DNA from: Combretum micranthum
Taxonomy: Eukaryota; Streptophyta; Magnoliopsida; Myrtales; Combretaceae
Length of the DNA stretch: 64,000 nt
NCBI GenBank assembly: GCA_024138025.1
Contig: JAMXBD010000640.1
Coordinates: 1 to 64,000, forward strand
Reading direction: 5' to 3'
A program made the translations under genes and the position numbers. Shown here piece after piece: positions 37,961 through 50,759 of the stretch; the stretch's first letter is position 1; every line of letters starts with the position of its first letter. The notes beneath the pieces were generated by a model. The model saw only the letters and a list, made by a program, of their open reading frames with translations. It ran no database searches and was not told the DNA's origin.

Positions 37961-38418
37961 TAGGGCTGCAAATGAATCAAATCAAGTCAAGCTGGTATTG
38001 CCACGTTTGAGCTAGATTCAAGCTCGAGCTCAAACTCAACCCAAAGTTTCAAAGTTTCAAGGTTCAAGCTCAACTAAAGACTAAAGCTTGATTGAGCTTA
38101 AAAACTTAAGCTCAAAACTGACTCAAAGTACATTAGACAAACTCGAGCGTGACTCGATTAAGCTCGTTTAGGTTTAACTTATTAATAAAATATGTTCTAT
38201 TTTAAGTGAAATGATATTAATATTCGAATTCAATTCAACTTTAATCAATTATACTTAACTCGAGTTCAATCAAGCCCATGAGTTAATCGAGCTAAACATT
38301 ATGAACCTAAGCTCGACTCTATTGTCTTCAAATTGAATTCACTCTTGTATCAAACTTGAGTAAAAGTCAAGCCGAACCCGGTAGCTTCTAAACCGGCTTG
38401 GTTTTGTTTATATCCCTA
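37961..38418. mobile_element. Non-autonomous hAT-type element, 458 bp
   Basis: Starts TAGGGCTGCAAA and ends TTTATATCCCTA, an imperfect inverted pair with the TAGGG end typical of plant hAT elements. The interior has many AAGCTCGA, TTGAGCT and AACTCAA motifs in both orientations. Flanks AACACAAC and GAAGCAAC share five of eight bases, so the duplication is eroded. It lies just downstream of ATS1. Confidence 0.7.
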
Positions 38419-38725
38419 GAAGCAACCCTTTCTTCTAAGCACCATAAAAGTCACTAAATTTTGGCAACTTTAATCATCATCAACAGCATTCCAGTAAAGA
38501 ACCTAATAAAGGTTTAAAAGCCAGTAACAAACAATTAGTCTCTTAGATAAGCACTAATACTAAACCTGATAATCATTTATGTAAGCCACTGGCATTTGTT
38601 AATTTTAGTTGGGTTAACCCCACTGTCAAATTCTTCCCGGCCATCACTAGCATGGTAATTCATTATAATAAGTTTTTGCTAAAGATCAGAAACTACCTTC
38701 TAAGAAAAACGACGCAATACACAGC

Positions 38726-41700
38726 CTACTTCCATGGTTGTGACAAGGACACATTTGCCGTTGAAGCTTCTAGTCCTTTCTTGTCTTGTATAGCAGATTT
38801 GAGAACTCCATACTGCAGATTGACAGATGTAAACAATGCTTGAGAATAAGCCTCCTTAGCCTGTAATAAAACAAATGAAGAATTACTCAAGGGAAGTTAA
38901 AAACATACACATAAATTTATGGAACTCTAACAAATGAGATTGCCCCTCCACTAGATTGCCCATTTCTTCAAAATTAGTCACAAGTATATTGTTCAAGCTT
39001 AGCAAGAAAAACACTAAACTGATTTCCCCCTAACAGCAGCATTTTCTTTTCATAGCGAATTTGACCCTTCTAATCTTTTTTACATGCGCAGACCTAAAAC
39101 AGTGTAAATGATTTTTTATAAATCCTACAAAATGTAGCTAAGTAGTATTGAAGGAACGCACCTCCTCAGGGTTTGTATCCATTTATGTAGTTTAAAAAAA
39201 TAAATAAATAAAAATCAGCTACAAGCTCCAAATAATTTTTTATAAATCCTACAAAATGTAGCTAAGTAGTATTGAAGGAACGCACCTCCTCAGGGTTTTC
39301 ACAGTTGGCAGTAACTTCATTGTAGTTTATAGAGGGTGCAATTGATAATCCAGCACCCCTAAAGGCAATTATCCTTTTCTCCCCAATTTCTTTCTCTACC
39401 TGCAAAAGCTAATGTTAAAAGAAACAATACATTTTGCTTTTTCGAACAAAAGATGTATCATTAAAAAGGAAACCTTTGGTGGAGGCGGCATGATTTCATA
39501 GCATTGTAGAGCTAACGGGTAGATATGCCCAGGAACACCAGAATGTTCTACAAGTCTTCTCATATTGTCAACTGAAGAAGAATCAAAGGGTGCCTGACCC
39601 TCTAACGTTAGCAATAATGAATCAATTCACATCAATAAATCTACCCTCAAAGCACCAAATTCCACTTAAAGTAATCCAAACTTACTGGATGCCATTCTTC
39701 AGTAACGGGATCAGGTCGGTCTCTTCCACCGCTAGGAGCAATCCATATTATCTGTGATCCACCCCTGTGAGCAAATAAATGTAAATAAATAAACAAAATA
39801 AATTAATTTCATTTCAATACCAAAAACATACATACTTTTTCCAATTCAAGAACCTTCCAACAAAAGTGAAAAATCATTATCAAGATGCTAGGGAAGGCAT
39901 AATATAGATACCTTAAAAGTAAAGCCATTTCCTTCAAACTTCGTGTGTTTGCTCGCCTTTTCATTTCAGTAAGTTTGGGATCATCAAACATATGTTTTTT
40001 GAGTACACACATATTAGATTCCTAAAATTATAAAAGTTGGTCAATATTAATGAATTGGAAGCCATCTGATAACTATTGATACAATATTAAATTTGGAGTA
40101 CCTTCCCATGCTAAATGGCTTGCAGAGAGGATCTGTTATAACTCTATCTCCTGCAACATATGCCTGCACTAAATAATTTAAAAGGATTAATTTCCCTCCC
40201 AGTAGCTATAGTTGTCAAAGCATTGTATATGGCAAATTTTGTTACCGTGTTCTCTGCTATGTGTGAATGTGTAGATTCAAGTAGGAGAGCAATAACAGCT
40301 GGATCAGCTTCTGCTTGGTGATTGGACATCAGGACAATATTGTGGCCCTGCAATTTCAATTTGAGATGTCATGATTTCCTTTAAAGTCTGTATATTAGCA
40401 ATATTTAATGCAATATGATAGACCAAAAGCCACTATATACTGAAGTTCAGCATTTCAAGAAAAGATCAGCTTGTTATTTTGCATTGACAGGAAAGAAATG
40501 GACTCGACAAAAACAAATATATGTCTGTTATACTGATAAGCAATGACAAATAAGAATAGTAGGCAAAATTAGGAGACAAAATGACACTTCAAATCATACA
40601 CAAGAGCAGTTTTTCTGATGAAGTAACAAGTGAATTAGCGAATCTACAAGCAAAAATATTTAGAAAAGATCAATGTAATTACTATAATTTTTAATGATCC
40701 AATAATATCAATTCATAATACAACTTTATTTTTACAGTAATTTTATTGATATGACATAGGGCTTTCTTCGTTTGTCTTTTTTCATCTTCTTGACATCATT
40801 TGCCATAACTTTTAATGTGTTTGCCAAAACCAGACACCAGAAAACAAAAGTACAAGTACATAATATATATGGTTCTTTTACAAAATTAAATATCTAAGAA
40901 CTCTTTATAAAAGCATACTTTTTTTTTCACTTTATTTAATTTAAAAAAAAAAGGTTTACTTTTTTTAACTAATATGTTGTTTAGGTCATTTATCTCAAAA
41001 AATACATGAACTTTCAAATTCCAACTCTCATTCTTTATTGATCATCTTCACCATAATTGTGATAAGATATCAAAAAGACAATTTATCATAATATCAAGTT
41101 GAAATTGAAACAATGTTTTTTTTATTATAGATATAAAGAAAATTAACAAAACTCACTTAAAATAAAAATAAAATAAAAAATGGAAGAAAAAGCCACTTCT
41201 TTATGTTTACTGGATGGTTTTCCAAATATTAGATGTCAAAGGGATGAATGGCCTATGTACTTTTCTGTTATGCAGTCATCAAGTATTTTGTAACAATCAC
41301 ATTTGATATGCAAATAAAGAGAAGGAAAAAATAACAATGGAAAAAAAAAAGCCCAAATACCTCCCTTTCACCCGGTTTAGGTTGCCTAGAGTGTGGAAAT
41401 GAAGAGTGGGGTTTGGAGTTTCTGACGGGGTTTTTGAGAGTTACATATATGATTTGGAAACACATTCAAGATTTCAGAGTTTTTCTTGGGATCACACTCG
41501 TGTCATGTAAAATTTAACAGAGTATTTGACTATGTTATGATGGAGAAGTTTATAGGACATGAGTGTGCTAAAAGAAAAATCAGCAAAGCACCAATAGCTT
41601 TTGTGTTTTTCTTCATGTTTATTCTTAATACTACCTTCACTTGCGAGCTGATCTCAAAGCAAAGAGTGGAACATTCAAAGAACTTGATTGAGAATCCTAC

Positions 41701-44700
41701 CTTATATAGACGACTTAAATAAATAAGGATTAAATACAGGGGCTTTGATTGAGGAATCCTACTAGAATACTATATTAAAAAGTGCTCCACGACATTTTAA
41801 GAATTTAAACCTGTAAATATGGTGTAGGTATTATACTTATTCCTCAAACCAAAATAACATCTATCTTGAAACTGTTAAGGGTTTTAAATTGCTTGTGATG
41901 ATTACACGACTTTGTTCAACAGAACTGCTACAAGAGACACACTAAAGAACCTAGAACAAATGCAAACCATTGCAAGCAACAAGTTCAAAAGCAAACTGTA
42001 TGCCTACTTTCTCACACTAAATTTAAGCACATAAAGTAAAAGTCAAAGTATGATCACAAGTTGTTCTTACTCAATCTTAAATGACTAAAATTGATGTTTG
42101 AGGAACAAGAGCACTCAAGTAGAACAACAATAGTGTGAACTAGGAGGACATCAAAACTAGAATTAGTAAATACCTGTAGTGCCTTTTGAATGATTTCATC
42201 AAAAAGAAAGACATTTCCTACATATGAGTTTCTGCAGAACATCAATTATGGATCACGAAAAGACTCAACTGAAAGTAAACAGAAACAATAAATGGTGCAG
42301 AGAAAGTTATGCAACAATATTTCACTGCTAATAGAATTTATTGAATCAAATTGCTTTAGTTAGTGACTTAGCATACTTCTAACAATAAAGCTAGGTGATA
42401 AAACATCAATATTGTGTCTATCCGTAAATACTGCTGTCTTTTGGTTCGGAACATAGTAAAGCAGATAATTAAGCAAAAAGAGACTTGGGCTACTGCCAAA
42501 GGCAGCTTTAGGATGACTGATGAATAATGGATTTGAAAAAAGCTTGTGGGTGTGTTAGTCAATGTAGCTAGAATTTGAACCCTAGCATATTTTCCTACAG
42601 TAAAAACATATTGTGAAGAAAAGCAAACTAGTGATCCTGAGAGGTAACAATATTTATCCTTGTATCCAGTAAGTAAGTTGTTATATGATAAATATAATAA
42701 CCCATGCCATATCTACAGACTTCTTAAATTTGAATCCCTACATACTCTTTTCAACCTAGTTTAATTAAGACTGTTAGGTTTATTCATTCCATATTGGTTT
42801 GGCATTAGTTTGGTATCTATTCCAATTCAAGTGTTTGGTAGATAGATAGAAAAAATATGAAGATTTAATCACTCATATGCTGATTAGATATATATACAAA
42901 TCAAATATAAATCACGTACATATAAAAGGTAGACAATCCATACAGATCTTAAATTGTCCACTTGATGGATTTCAATCAAAATCCCAATCCACGTATAAGG
43001 GAGAAGTGTCACATAGTAATTATAATAGCCTACATAATATTTACAAGTATAAGTTTGTAAATATGATGTCAGCTATTACATTTATTATATAGCATAAGCC
43101 ACCATTGCTTACACAATTATGACATACCTCCATGAATTTTTCTTTTTTTTGGGATGAATATATCTATATGATATTGAACTTACGTAAAACTTAACAATAA
43201 CCATTGTCGCACAAAGGAGTTGATGGCTCAACTATAATAAATTGTCAACAAAGAAATATTGAGGTATGGTAAGAATCTCAAGAAAGAGGAATATATCACA
43301 ATGACAAAAGGAGCAATTGTTATATAACTATAAATCTCAGAAGGTGCAATTTATGACTAGTTCATCTCAGCAATATTTGTTTGTCCTTATTAACTAAACC
43401 CCACCAGTCATGCAAAAAAACAATTTCCAGGCTCATTATTTTAGAAAAAGTAAATACAAGAAGAGATGTGCAGTTGCAACAGAGAGTGAATTTCACAAAA
43501 TTAAACGGAGGAAGAGCATTTGAAAGAAGAGATTACAAGCTCCTAGATGTAAGAGGAATAGGCTGCTATTACTTATGTAGGCAGAAAAGTAATTATATGC
43601 ACCTTGTTTTTGCAATATAAGCTCTTCTAGGCCACAATATGGGATCATATATTCAATGACTAGTTAGTTACGAGATTATATTCTCTACAATCCTGTATGC
43701 GAGCCTCTTTGAACCAAACTCAAACCTATGCATATACAATTATAGTGGATCAAGAATTATTGCAAAGTTTAGATCATAAATGGATGTACAATGCATATAT
43801 GGTCTTAAGATTCATGATATACAAATAAAAGTAAAATTCTAAGTGGCTACTAAAGTAATCTTCAATAACCAAGGAAAGGAAAAACATAACAGATTTCTTA
43901 CTTGAAATCAATCAAAGGCCGAATGTAGTTCTGACCAAACATGTAATAGTCAAAAGGCTCCCTTAATGCTTTGTGATAAGGAGAGAAGACAAAAGGGTCC
44001 TGAAATTAATATTTTGACGTACACACAAGTGAAAATTCAAATGCAGTTTCTATTAAATCTTTTTAAATGACATGTGGGAATTTCTTGAGCATGCATTCAA
44101 ACTATCACCTCCACATCCAAGAGAATTCGATCAAGGGCCACCCTCATATTTGAGAGAACAACCTCTTCTGGATTGGGGATTTTGCTCTCAAATACCTGCA
44201 ATGATTATATTACAAGAGGACAAGATAATGAAGATATGGTAATAAAGAGAAATAATAGGGACATCTATGAAGAAAGAAATACAATTGTGCATAATAGCTT
44301 TCATTTATTTTAGTAATTTTAGAAGTCAATAGCTTGAGCAAATGAATATATAGGGGTTTCATTTTAGTTTAAATAAACACGTATGAAGCGTAGTGAAAGA
44401 AAAGTTTACTTTAGAAGACACCCAAAAGTGCAAATGAAATATCAATAGGATGAAATTGAAATTTCTTACTCCTATACCACTGAATAAGGGTTTTAAATAC
44501 TCAACGACCAACAAGGCTTTTCTTCCTTACGTTTCTATATTATTTGTTATAAAGACGAAGCAAGCAGATTAAGACATGAATGTGATTTTACAATACCTAC
44601 GTAATATTTCTCCAAACAACACTAGTATCCACACCACTTAATTCAAAGTAAAAGAACTTAATATTCAAACAAGCAGAAGCACCTAATGAAAAGGTTGCTT

Positions 44701-46904
44701 TACTGATTATCAGTCATCCGAGAAGATGCTATCATAAAGTAAGGAAGAGTCCCTATTTTAAGTGAGGAGGGTTACTTCAGATTATATGATTTCAATACCC
44801 TTTAGTGGTCAGTTCTCCCTTAAAATTGCCTAATCCTTATGAACCCAGCCAAAAGTTCTTTGTCATGATTGGTTTGGTTCCCTAAGGCTATAACTGGGGA
44901 GGCTTTCATTGGATGGCATTTCGTCGAAAACTGAGCAAGACCTATGAAATAAGCATTACAACTTTAATGCCTGCTACCTATGTCAATCAAATGACAAACC
45001 ACTTCAGCATTTATTTTCCCGGTGCCCATTCTCAACCAATATTTGGGCTCAACTAGCAAATTACTAGGTTGTCCAATGGATTTTTTATGTCAAGACTTAA
45101 TGGGCACAGGGGGTAGTGTCCCATGAGATCTAGCATTTTTGGCTTGTGTTCTACATTTGGCATAAGAGAAATTGTAGGCAACCACACATTGTATTTACAG
45201 CTGATAAGAGTGTACTCCATCCTGTACAGGATCAGTAGTTTTAGGCCCCTAGTTGGGTACATTTTGTTCATAACTTTCTTCTTCTTCTTCTTCTTTAATG
45301 GGTTGGGTATAAACCACAGCTTTCTATAGAAGAATGAATAGCACCTTTAGGGGTCATTGAGCATATATAATGCCATATGTACCATGAAACCTTCGAAAGT
45401 CTTCCTGTGCCTCTAAAACCACTGATTTTGATGTTATTAAATTCACAATTACCAAAAGGGGAAATATACATACATATATATGTGTATAGCAACTAGGCAG
45501 ACATCACCTCTACAGAATCCTTGTGAATTGTAACTAACCTTCTACATTAGGTAGTTCAAGTAAGAATATTAATATTAAAACTTAATAAAAAACTCTGTAA
45601 TTGAAATGATGGATACAGCATCAAGAAAGCTTTTAAGACTAATAAAGCATCATGTATCAATTAGCATGGCTGCTCACATCTTTACAATAAAGAATCATTT
45701 TCGATAAGTTTTAGTCTGATCTACTTTTGTGCCCAAATAATCTTTAAATTGAGTTGAAGGTTTACTAGCATGATTAAACAGTGAAGTAACAACCACGCAA
45801 AACCAATAGCACAAGAAGTTTTTGGCCTGCTGGCTGTTCATTCAATACATTGTTTAACTAAAATAAGACCACATTAAACAATTAATCCAGGATGAACTTA
45901 TTAGTAATATGTAGGAAAACATGAAAAAAAAATCATCAGATACATAATAATATGAGAAAGAGTTACATCACAGGAAAACGCCAAGGCGCACTTACCGCAT
46001 TTTTGTAATGGTGATACAATTCTTCCATCCCTGTAGCAATATTTGGAGGAAGTTTTCTTGATTCTGATTCCTTCTTAATTGCAGATAGCAACTCTACGAA
46101 AGATACCAGAGATAGAGAGTGAAGTAAGCCTCTTGCTTAAGCGCACACTAAAAATATTATAAGATTATAACCAAATATTATCCAATAGTTGAATATTACA
46201 ATTAGTGGACCTCTAATATGTCCTCAAATGTAAACTTTTTCTATTATTTGGATAAATAGATAATTTCATTTCAGTATATTCGAACAAAGCATAAACCCGT
46301 GGCTTTCTAAATCAAATTCAACCACAAATTCATTTCAATTTGCTTCAATAAAGAAATTTAAAAAAAAAAAAAAAGAAGAAACCTCAGTACTCAATTTACC
46401 GCCTAACATTACGATTACGAAATTTTCAATACACACAGATTTAATTTGAAACAAATTAAAACTATTTTAATCAATATATTTACCTATATTCATTAATTTC
46501 AACATAAAAAAAGAACAAGCAATTGAGACTGCAGAATAAAACGAACCTTCTTCAGACCTAGCATTGACGAAAGTCCTGGAATGCTTAGTCTCATTACTCA
46601 ACTTGTTATTATTTTCACTTTCATCAGTTACAGTAGAAGAAGAAGCAGCAGCGGCACTCGTCTTCTCGGCGTCCTGGACAAGTTCTGCCATTCCTCGAAC
46701 TCTTAAAGAGCAGTGTACACAGGAACACGACGAAGAGGGAGTTCTCCGAGAAGTGAAGAGTCGAACCGAAGAAAACGAAGAAGAGAGGAGAGAGAAGTTG
46801 AGAGAAGAAGAATAGGAGGATGAGGAGAAAGAAAGTGAAACCCTAGGGAATGAGTAGCAGGAAGAAGGAGGCGAAGGAGTAGAGAGGAGAGACAGGTTCA
46901 ACAT
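38726..46904 (-). CDS. ATS1: Plastid glycerol-3-phosphate acyltransferase (12 coding exons, frameshifted in exon 8)
   Basis: Stromal enzyme that moves an acyl group from acyl-ACP to sn-1 of glycerol-3-phosphate, the first step of plastid phosphatidic acid and phosphatidylglycerol synthesis. Coding exons read downward: 46904-46547, 46093-45996, 44195-44109, 43999-43902, 42231-42174, 40347-40246, 40163-40102, 40021-39912, 39764-39686, 39593-39474, 39399-39286 and 38860-38726. All junctions are GT-AG and, apart from exon 8, all phases agree. With one base restored in exon 8 the product is 473 residues, close to the usual 460 or so. Residues 1 to about 70 are a Ser-rich transit peptide. The catalytic NHX4D block is SNHQAEAD, with His243 and Asp248. 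Arg339 and Arg341 lie in SGGRDRP, and the protein ends SLSQPWK. Spacing of His243, His298, Arg339 and Arg341 matches His139, His194, Arg235 and Arg237 of the squash enzyme. The start at 46904 is the ATG that opens the transit peptide. Identification is very secure; whether this copy is functional is not. Confidence 0.96.
39111..39298. repeat. 64-bp direct duplication spanning the ATS1 exon 11 splice donor
   Basis: Positions 39111-39174 and 39235-39298 are identical over 64 bp, offset by 124 bp. The upper copy holds the last 13 bases of exon 11, its GT donor and the start of intron 11. The lower copy therefore places a second, identical exon end and donor inside the intron. The intervening 60 bp are AT-rich with a short TAAA run. 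Confidence 0.93.
39995..40000 (-). other. ATS1: One-base deficit in homopolymer of ATS1 exon 8
   Basis: Exon 8 (40021-39912) is 110 nt, but the phases of exons 7 and 9 require 111. Upstream of this run of six A (minus strand) the conserved NLICVYS reads in one frame. Downstream KKHMFDDPK reads in the next. Seven A would join them. As written, translation leaves frame after the Ser at residue 295 and reaches a TGA about 13 codons later, losing the C-terminal third. It could be a real null mutation or a homopolymer error in the assembly. Confidence 0.9.
44870..45185 (+). pseudogene. LINE reverse-transcriptase C-terminal fragment (zf-RVT) in ATS1 intron 2
   Basis: Plus-strand translation gives FPKAI, then CYLCQ, HLFSRC, STNIWAQ and, after a frame change, IWHKRN. 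This is the CX2C...HX4C zinc-binding region found at the C-terminal side of plant non-LTR (LINE) reverse transcriptases. The Cys, Cys, His and Cys codons are at 44972, 44981, 45008 and 45023. Several stops and frameshifts show it is dead. It lies antisense to ATS1 within intron 2 (45995-44196). No complete LINE is present. Confidence 0.75.
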
Positions 46905-47060
46905 AGTAATGCTAGTGGAAGATTGGGTAAATAAGAGAAAGCCGGAGTTTGCGTGTGAGGTGATGATTTATTTCGGAAGAAAGAGAGAGAAGATTGGAAT
47001 TTCAGCTCATTGGTTGGCGGGTTTTTGCACGTGTTTCTTCTTCTTTTGAGCTTGTTACTC
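46905..47060 (-). promoter_or_regulatory. ATS1 upstream region with a G-box
   Basis: The stretch just upstream of the ATS1 start holds a perfect palindromic G-box (CACGTG, 47028-47033) about 125 bp before the ATG, and pyrimidine-rich DNA on the coding strand. G-boxes bind bZIP and bHLH factors and are common in light-regulated plant promoters. The transcription start itself is not visible. Confidence 0.45.
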
Positions 47061-49583
47061 TTGCTTTAAAAGAAAAAAAATACCTTTATTCACATTTACA
47101 TCTCTAACTGGTTATTAATATAAGGTTATTCATTTTAATGAAATAATATTTTTTCAATATATCTTATTAAATAACGTATGAAATGTATAAAAATATGGAA
47201 CAAAATAAAAATAATAAAGAAAAGGAGTGAGAAATAAATTTTGATTTTGATTAACGGCAAGTGATGGAGGACTACCCAAAATACTAATATTCGTTTATTT
47301 CGTTAAAAAGAATGAATTCCAATTTAAAAAAAAATGTATGTAATGACTATTATAATATTTATTTCGTATAAAAAATAAAATAAATTATTAGAATAAAAAT
47401 AAAATATCTATAATACTGCCTATATTTGTTACAAAGAGAAATAATTGTATGGGATGTTATTTTGAAAACATAAGTATTTATGAAAAAGACATGGCAATTT
47501 TGAGACATGAATTCTTATTTATTATTTTAAGTAATAACAATTCATTATGAATCGTCATTTATTTCAAGTGAATATTGTAATATCAGTTTTACGTCAAGCG
47601 AGAAAGGAATAAATAGCTGGGTTATAGACCTACACCGATAGTGGGGTGCTAGGTTGCTTGCTTTGTTTTTATTACCGTGTATGTGTGTATCAGGTGCCAT
47701 GGAAAGACAATGTGGTCAAATTGGGTATAGTTGGTGATGGGGATGGCCGAAGTTTATACATGCTAGTAGCAGTGAATAATGATGGATGGAGTCGGTTTTA
47801 GGGAATGGTTCTAGCGATAGAGTTTAGCAGAGAAAAAGAGGCGTTGATGATGGTACGCAAAGGAAGAAGGGGAAAAAAATTCTTTTCTATCTTTTGTATT
47901 TTGTATTGTGTTACTTATCAAAATATATCTAATAATATTATAATGTTAGATGAAAGCATTTGACATGCAATTAATGTTTTATAGACGCTTAATTGCTTTT
48001 TTTTTTTTTAAGTTTTACGAACATATGCATTTTTTTTAACTATTATATTTTTTTATATACTTATTTAACTCAAAATATTCGCAATTACAGATTTTTTATA
48101 ATTTCTATATTGCAACCTTTTGATTTATGCTTAGTTAGAATACCATTCTCATATATTTATTCTTACTGGTTCATGCCAAGTGATCGAAAATATATGTAAA
48201 TGTTTATCCAATATATAAGACTTTATAATTCAGTTTATCGTTTTCTTTTTTTTTTTTTTTCCTTAATGAATAAGTCATTTGGTTTTGTCAATTACCATAA
48301 TATTTTCATTTTCAGTTTCTCATAAAATTTAGAATTAGAGTTTTAGCAGCATATATAAAGAAATATGTGTAAATTTTGATATAGATACATGGTTCAAAAA
48401 ATCAGAAACCCTAACCTAAACCCTAACACATAATGAATTTTCCCAAAACCCAAAAAGTTTTCGCTATCAACTAAAGAGAGGCAACCTCAGAAAGGTGGCA
48501 CTCGCACATGCAGTCACACACAAGCAATTGGGAGTAAAATCCTCTCTCTCTGTCTCAGTTTACTTAATTTGCACGCCCTTCTCTCTACATGATGCACAGA
48601 ATTTCATAACTAAGAAAAAATATAAAAAACAGAATCGACTTTTCAAATTATGCATGTGATCCTACAACATATTTGGTGAGTGATAAGTACGAACTTTGTC
48701 TGAATCCAAAATAGGAATAACAGGAAACCTATATGTCGCAATATAAAATTACCATAAAATCTTTATCTAATCCCTGTGAAACTTGTAAATATTTTGATAA
48801 TAACTTAGAGTCAATTCTGTAAAAGGTTCAGTAGATATCATCTTACCTTAGCAAAGAGTAACTACTTTTTTTTTTTATGTTTCAATTTTCCAATCTTACT
48901 TTTATATGTTTATTGGCATGTCAGTAGTATGGTTAAGTTTAAGATCGTCCAAACTTTTATCGCAATATTTATCTTTGATTTGAGGATGCATGATCTTCGT
49001 CTTACTATTTTCATTCACCAATTCTATTTGATAGTTTTTACAAGATGGTTTTAAGGTGTCAAAACTTATATCATGTATTTACTGACATACATATTTTAGG
49101 ATACATGGTTTGACATCATATTTTCATAGTATTCAAACAAGTGTTTAAAAAATAGATACCGATGAAAAACTGATAGTTTTACTATAAATAGATCAAATAA
49201 ATACGATACATATATATACAAATATAATATAGATATGATATGGATAAGTTACAAATGAAGATCTAATAGATACGATACAGATAAAAATTACCTTATCGTG
49301 AGAAGCATATGCCCAAATATCATACTCCGATCCTTTTGTCTTTTAACTCTTAATAGCAACTCTTATCGCTTCATGGAAAAAAATTTGGTAAATAATTATA
49401 TTGAGATCTATTTATATTGTCTGATATTCATATGTACTTATACTTTAACAACAGCCATATCTTATTTTTATGTAATTTATATCTGGTTTGTTTGATGTAT
49501 TTTTTAACAAATAATTTGTTTGAAAAAAAAAAAGTCAAAATGACCCAAAAAAGATAAAAGAAGCAGAGCTTAGTATTGCCAAT
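47061..49583. other. Intergenic stretch, no gene recognised
   Basis: AT-rich with T and A runs. A short telomere-like cluster of CCCTAA units lies at about 48406-48427, too short to be a telomere relic of note. No supported reading frame. Confidence 0.4.
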
Positions 49584-50301
49584 TAGTGATGTTCACGATT
49601 TGGTTAACCGGTCTATGGTCCTATTTTTTTATCCTAACTGTAATAATCGGATTTTCAATATCCTGATCATAAATCGATCCATTATGAACAGTTAACCGCC
49701 TTAACAGTTAATCGTTTTTTTTTATTAATTTTTTTGGTTTTCGGTTTTCGGTTTTTAATCGTTTAACATAATGATTGTGCAAATTTTGCAATTAACCGTA
49801 GTTTTCAATATGTCCGTAAAAAATTAGAGTATTTTTTTATATAATTATATTAAAAACTATAAATTAAGAATGTAAAAACATGTAAAATAGTTATTAATAT
49901 ATATCGATGCCATCAAGATAATCATCGTAATAGCCTTTTACTCATGTGTTCTTATCAACCTTGATCAATTGAGCTCAATACAAAATCTCAATCAAACACT
50001 ACCATTCCAATTTTCAAACATATATGCATTTGTTTCTTCTTATCTGAATCATTTCTTTTAACATAATTCATATTAATAACACCAAAAAAATAATTATGTG
50101 GGGATATTATAAATTATATATTTATAATTACAAATCGGTTAACCGAATCCATCGGTTTCTAGAATCTAAAAACCGAAACTGAAAAAATTAAAAATGCTAA
50201 TCCTAAACCGAAATCAATAGATCGATTAACCATTTTTTTCCAATTGGTTTCTCGGTTTCGATTCGATTATCCTAAATATTCTATTTTCTTGCACACTCCT
50301 A
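49584..50301. mobile_element. Non-autonomous hAT-type element, 718 bp
   Basis: Flanked by TTGCCAAT on both sides (49576-49583 and 50302-50309). Ends TAGTGATGTTCACGA and, reversed, TAGGAGTGTGCAAGA are imperfect inverted repeats. Subterminal zones are rich in GGTTAACCG, AATCGGTT and AACCGAAA in both orientations. No transposase. Confidence 0.9.
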
Positions 50302-50759
50302 TTGCCAATGGTATTATAACCTAATAGCATCTTCTCTAATATCTCAAATAAGATATACTAGATTAGATTCTTCTTTCCCCTATTGTAATGATAAAAAAAA
50401 AATAGAGCCTTATTATCACCACTAGTTTATACTTTAACTTGACATATTTTTATATTATACACCTGAAATTTTAATTGCCAATTTGTAAATCTAATTAGAT
50501 ATTTAGTTACTACTGTTTATACTTTACCTTTTTTACTTAGTATTGAGGATTTGAATTTTTCAGTTATATGATAATATGATTTAATATTATTATATAATAT
50601 AAAAAAAATATTATTCATATTGTATTTTGATCATAATATAATAATAGTAAAAAAGATAATATATAAACAATGGCAGCTAAATATTTAATTAGACATATAA
50701 ATTGATAAAATAAAAAATAAATAAATTTAAGATATAACCCACAGTATTTCTCCAAAACT

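Noticed and set aside
41486..41722. 78-codon plus-strand ORF in ATS1 intron 5
   Set aside because: No recognisable family, AT-rich intron context and no splice or promoter support.
46564..46815. 83-codon ORF on the plus strand rich in Glu and Arg
   Set aside because: It is the antisense of ATS1 exon 1; its composition mirrors the Ser-rich transit peptide codons.
48406..48427. Possible interstitial telomere repeat
   Set aside because: Only about three imperfect CCCTAA units; such short runs are common near plant promoters.
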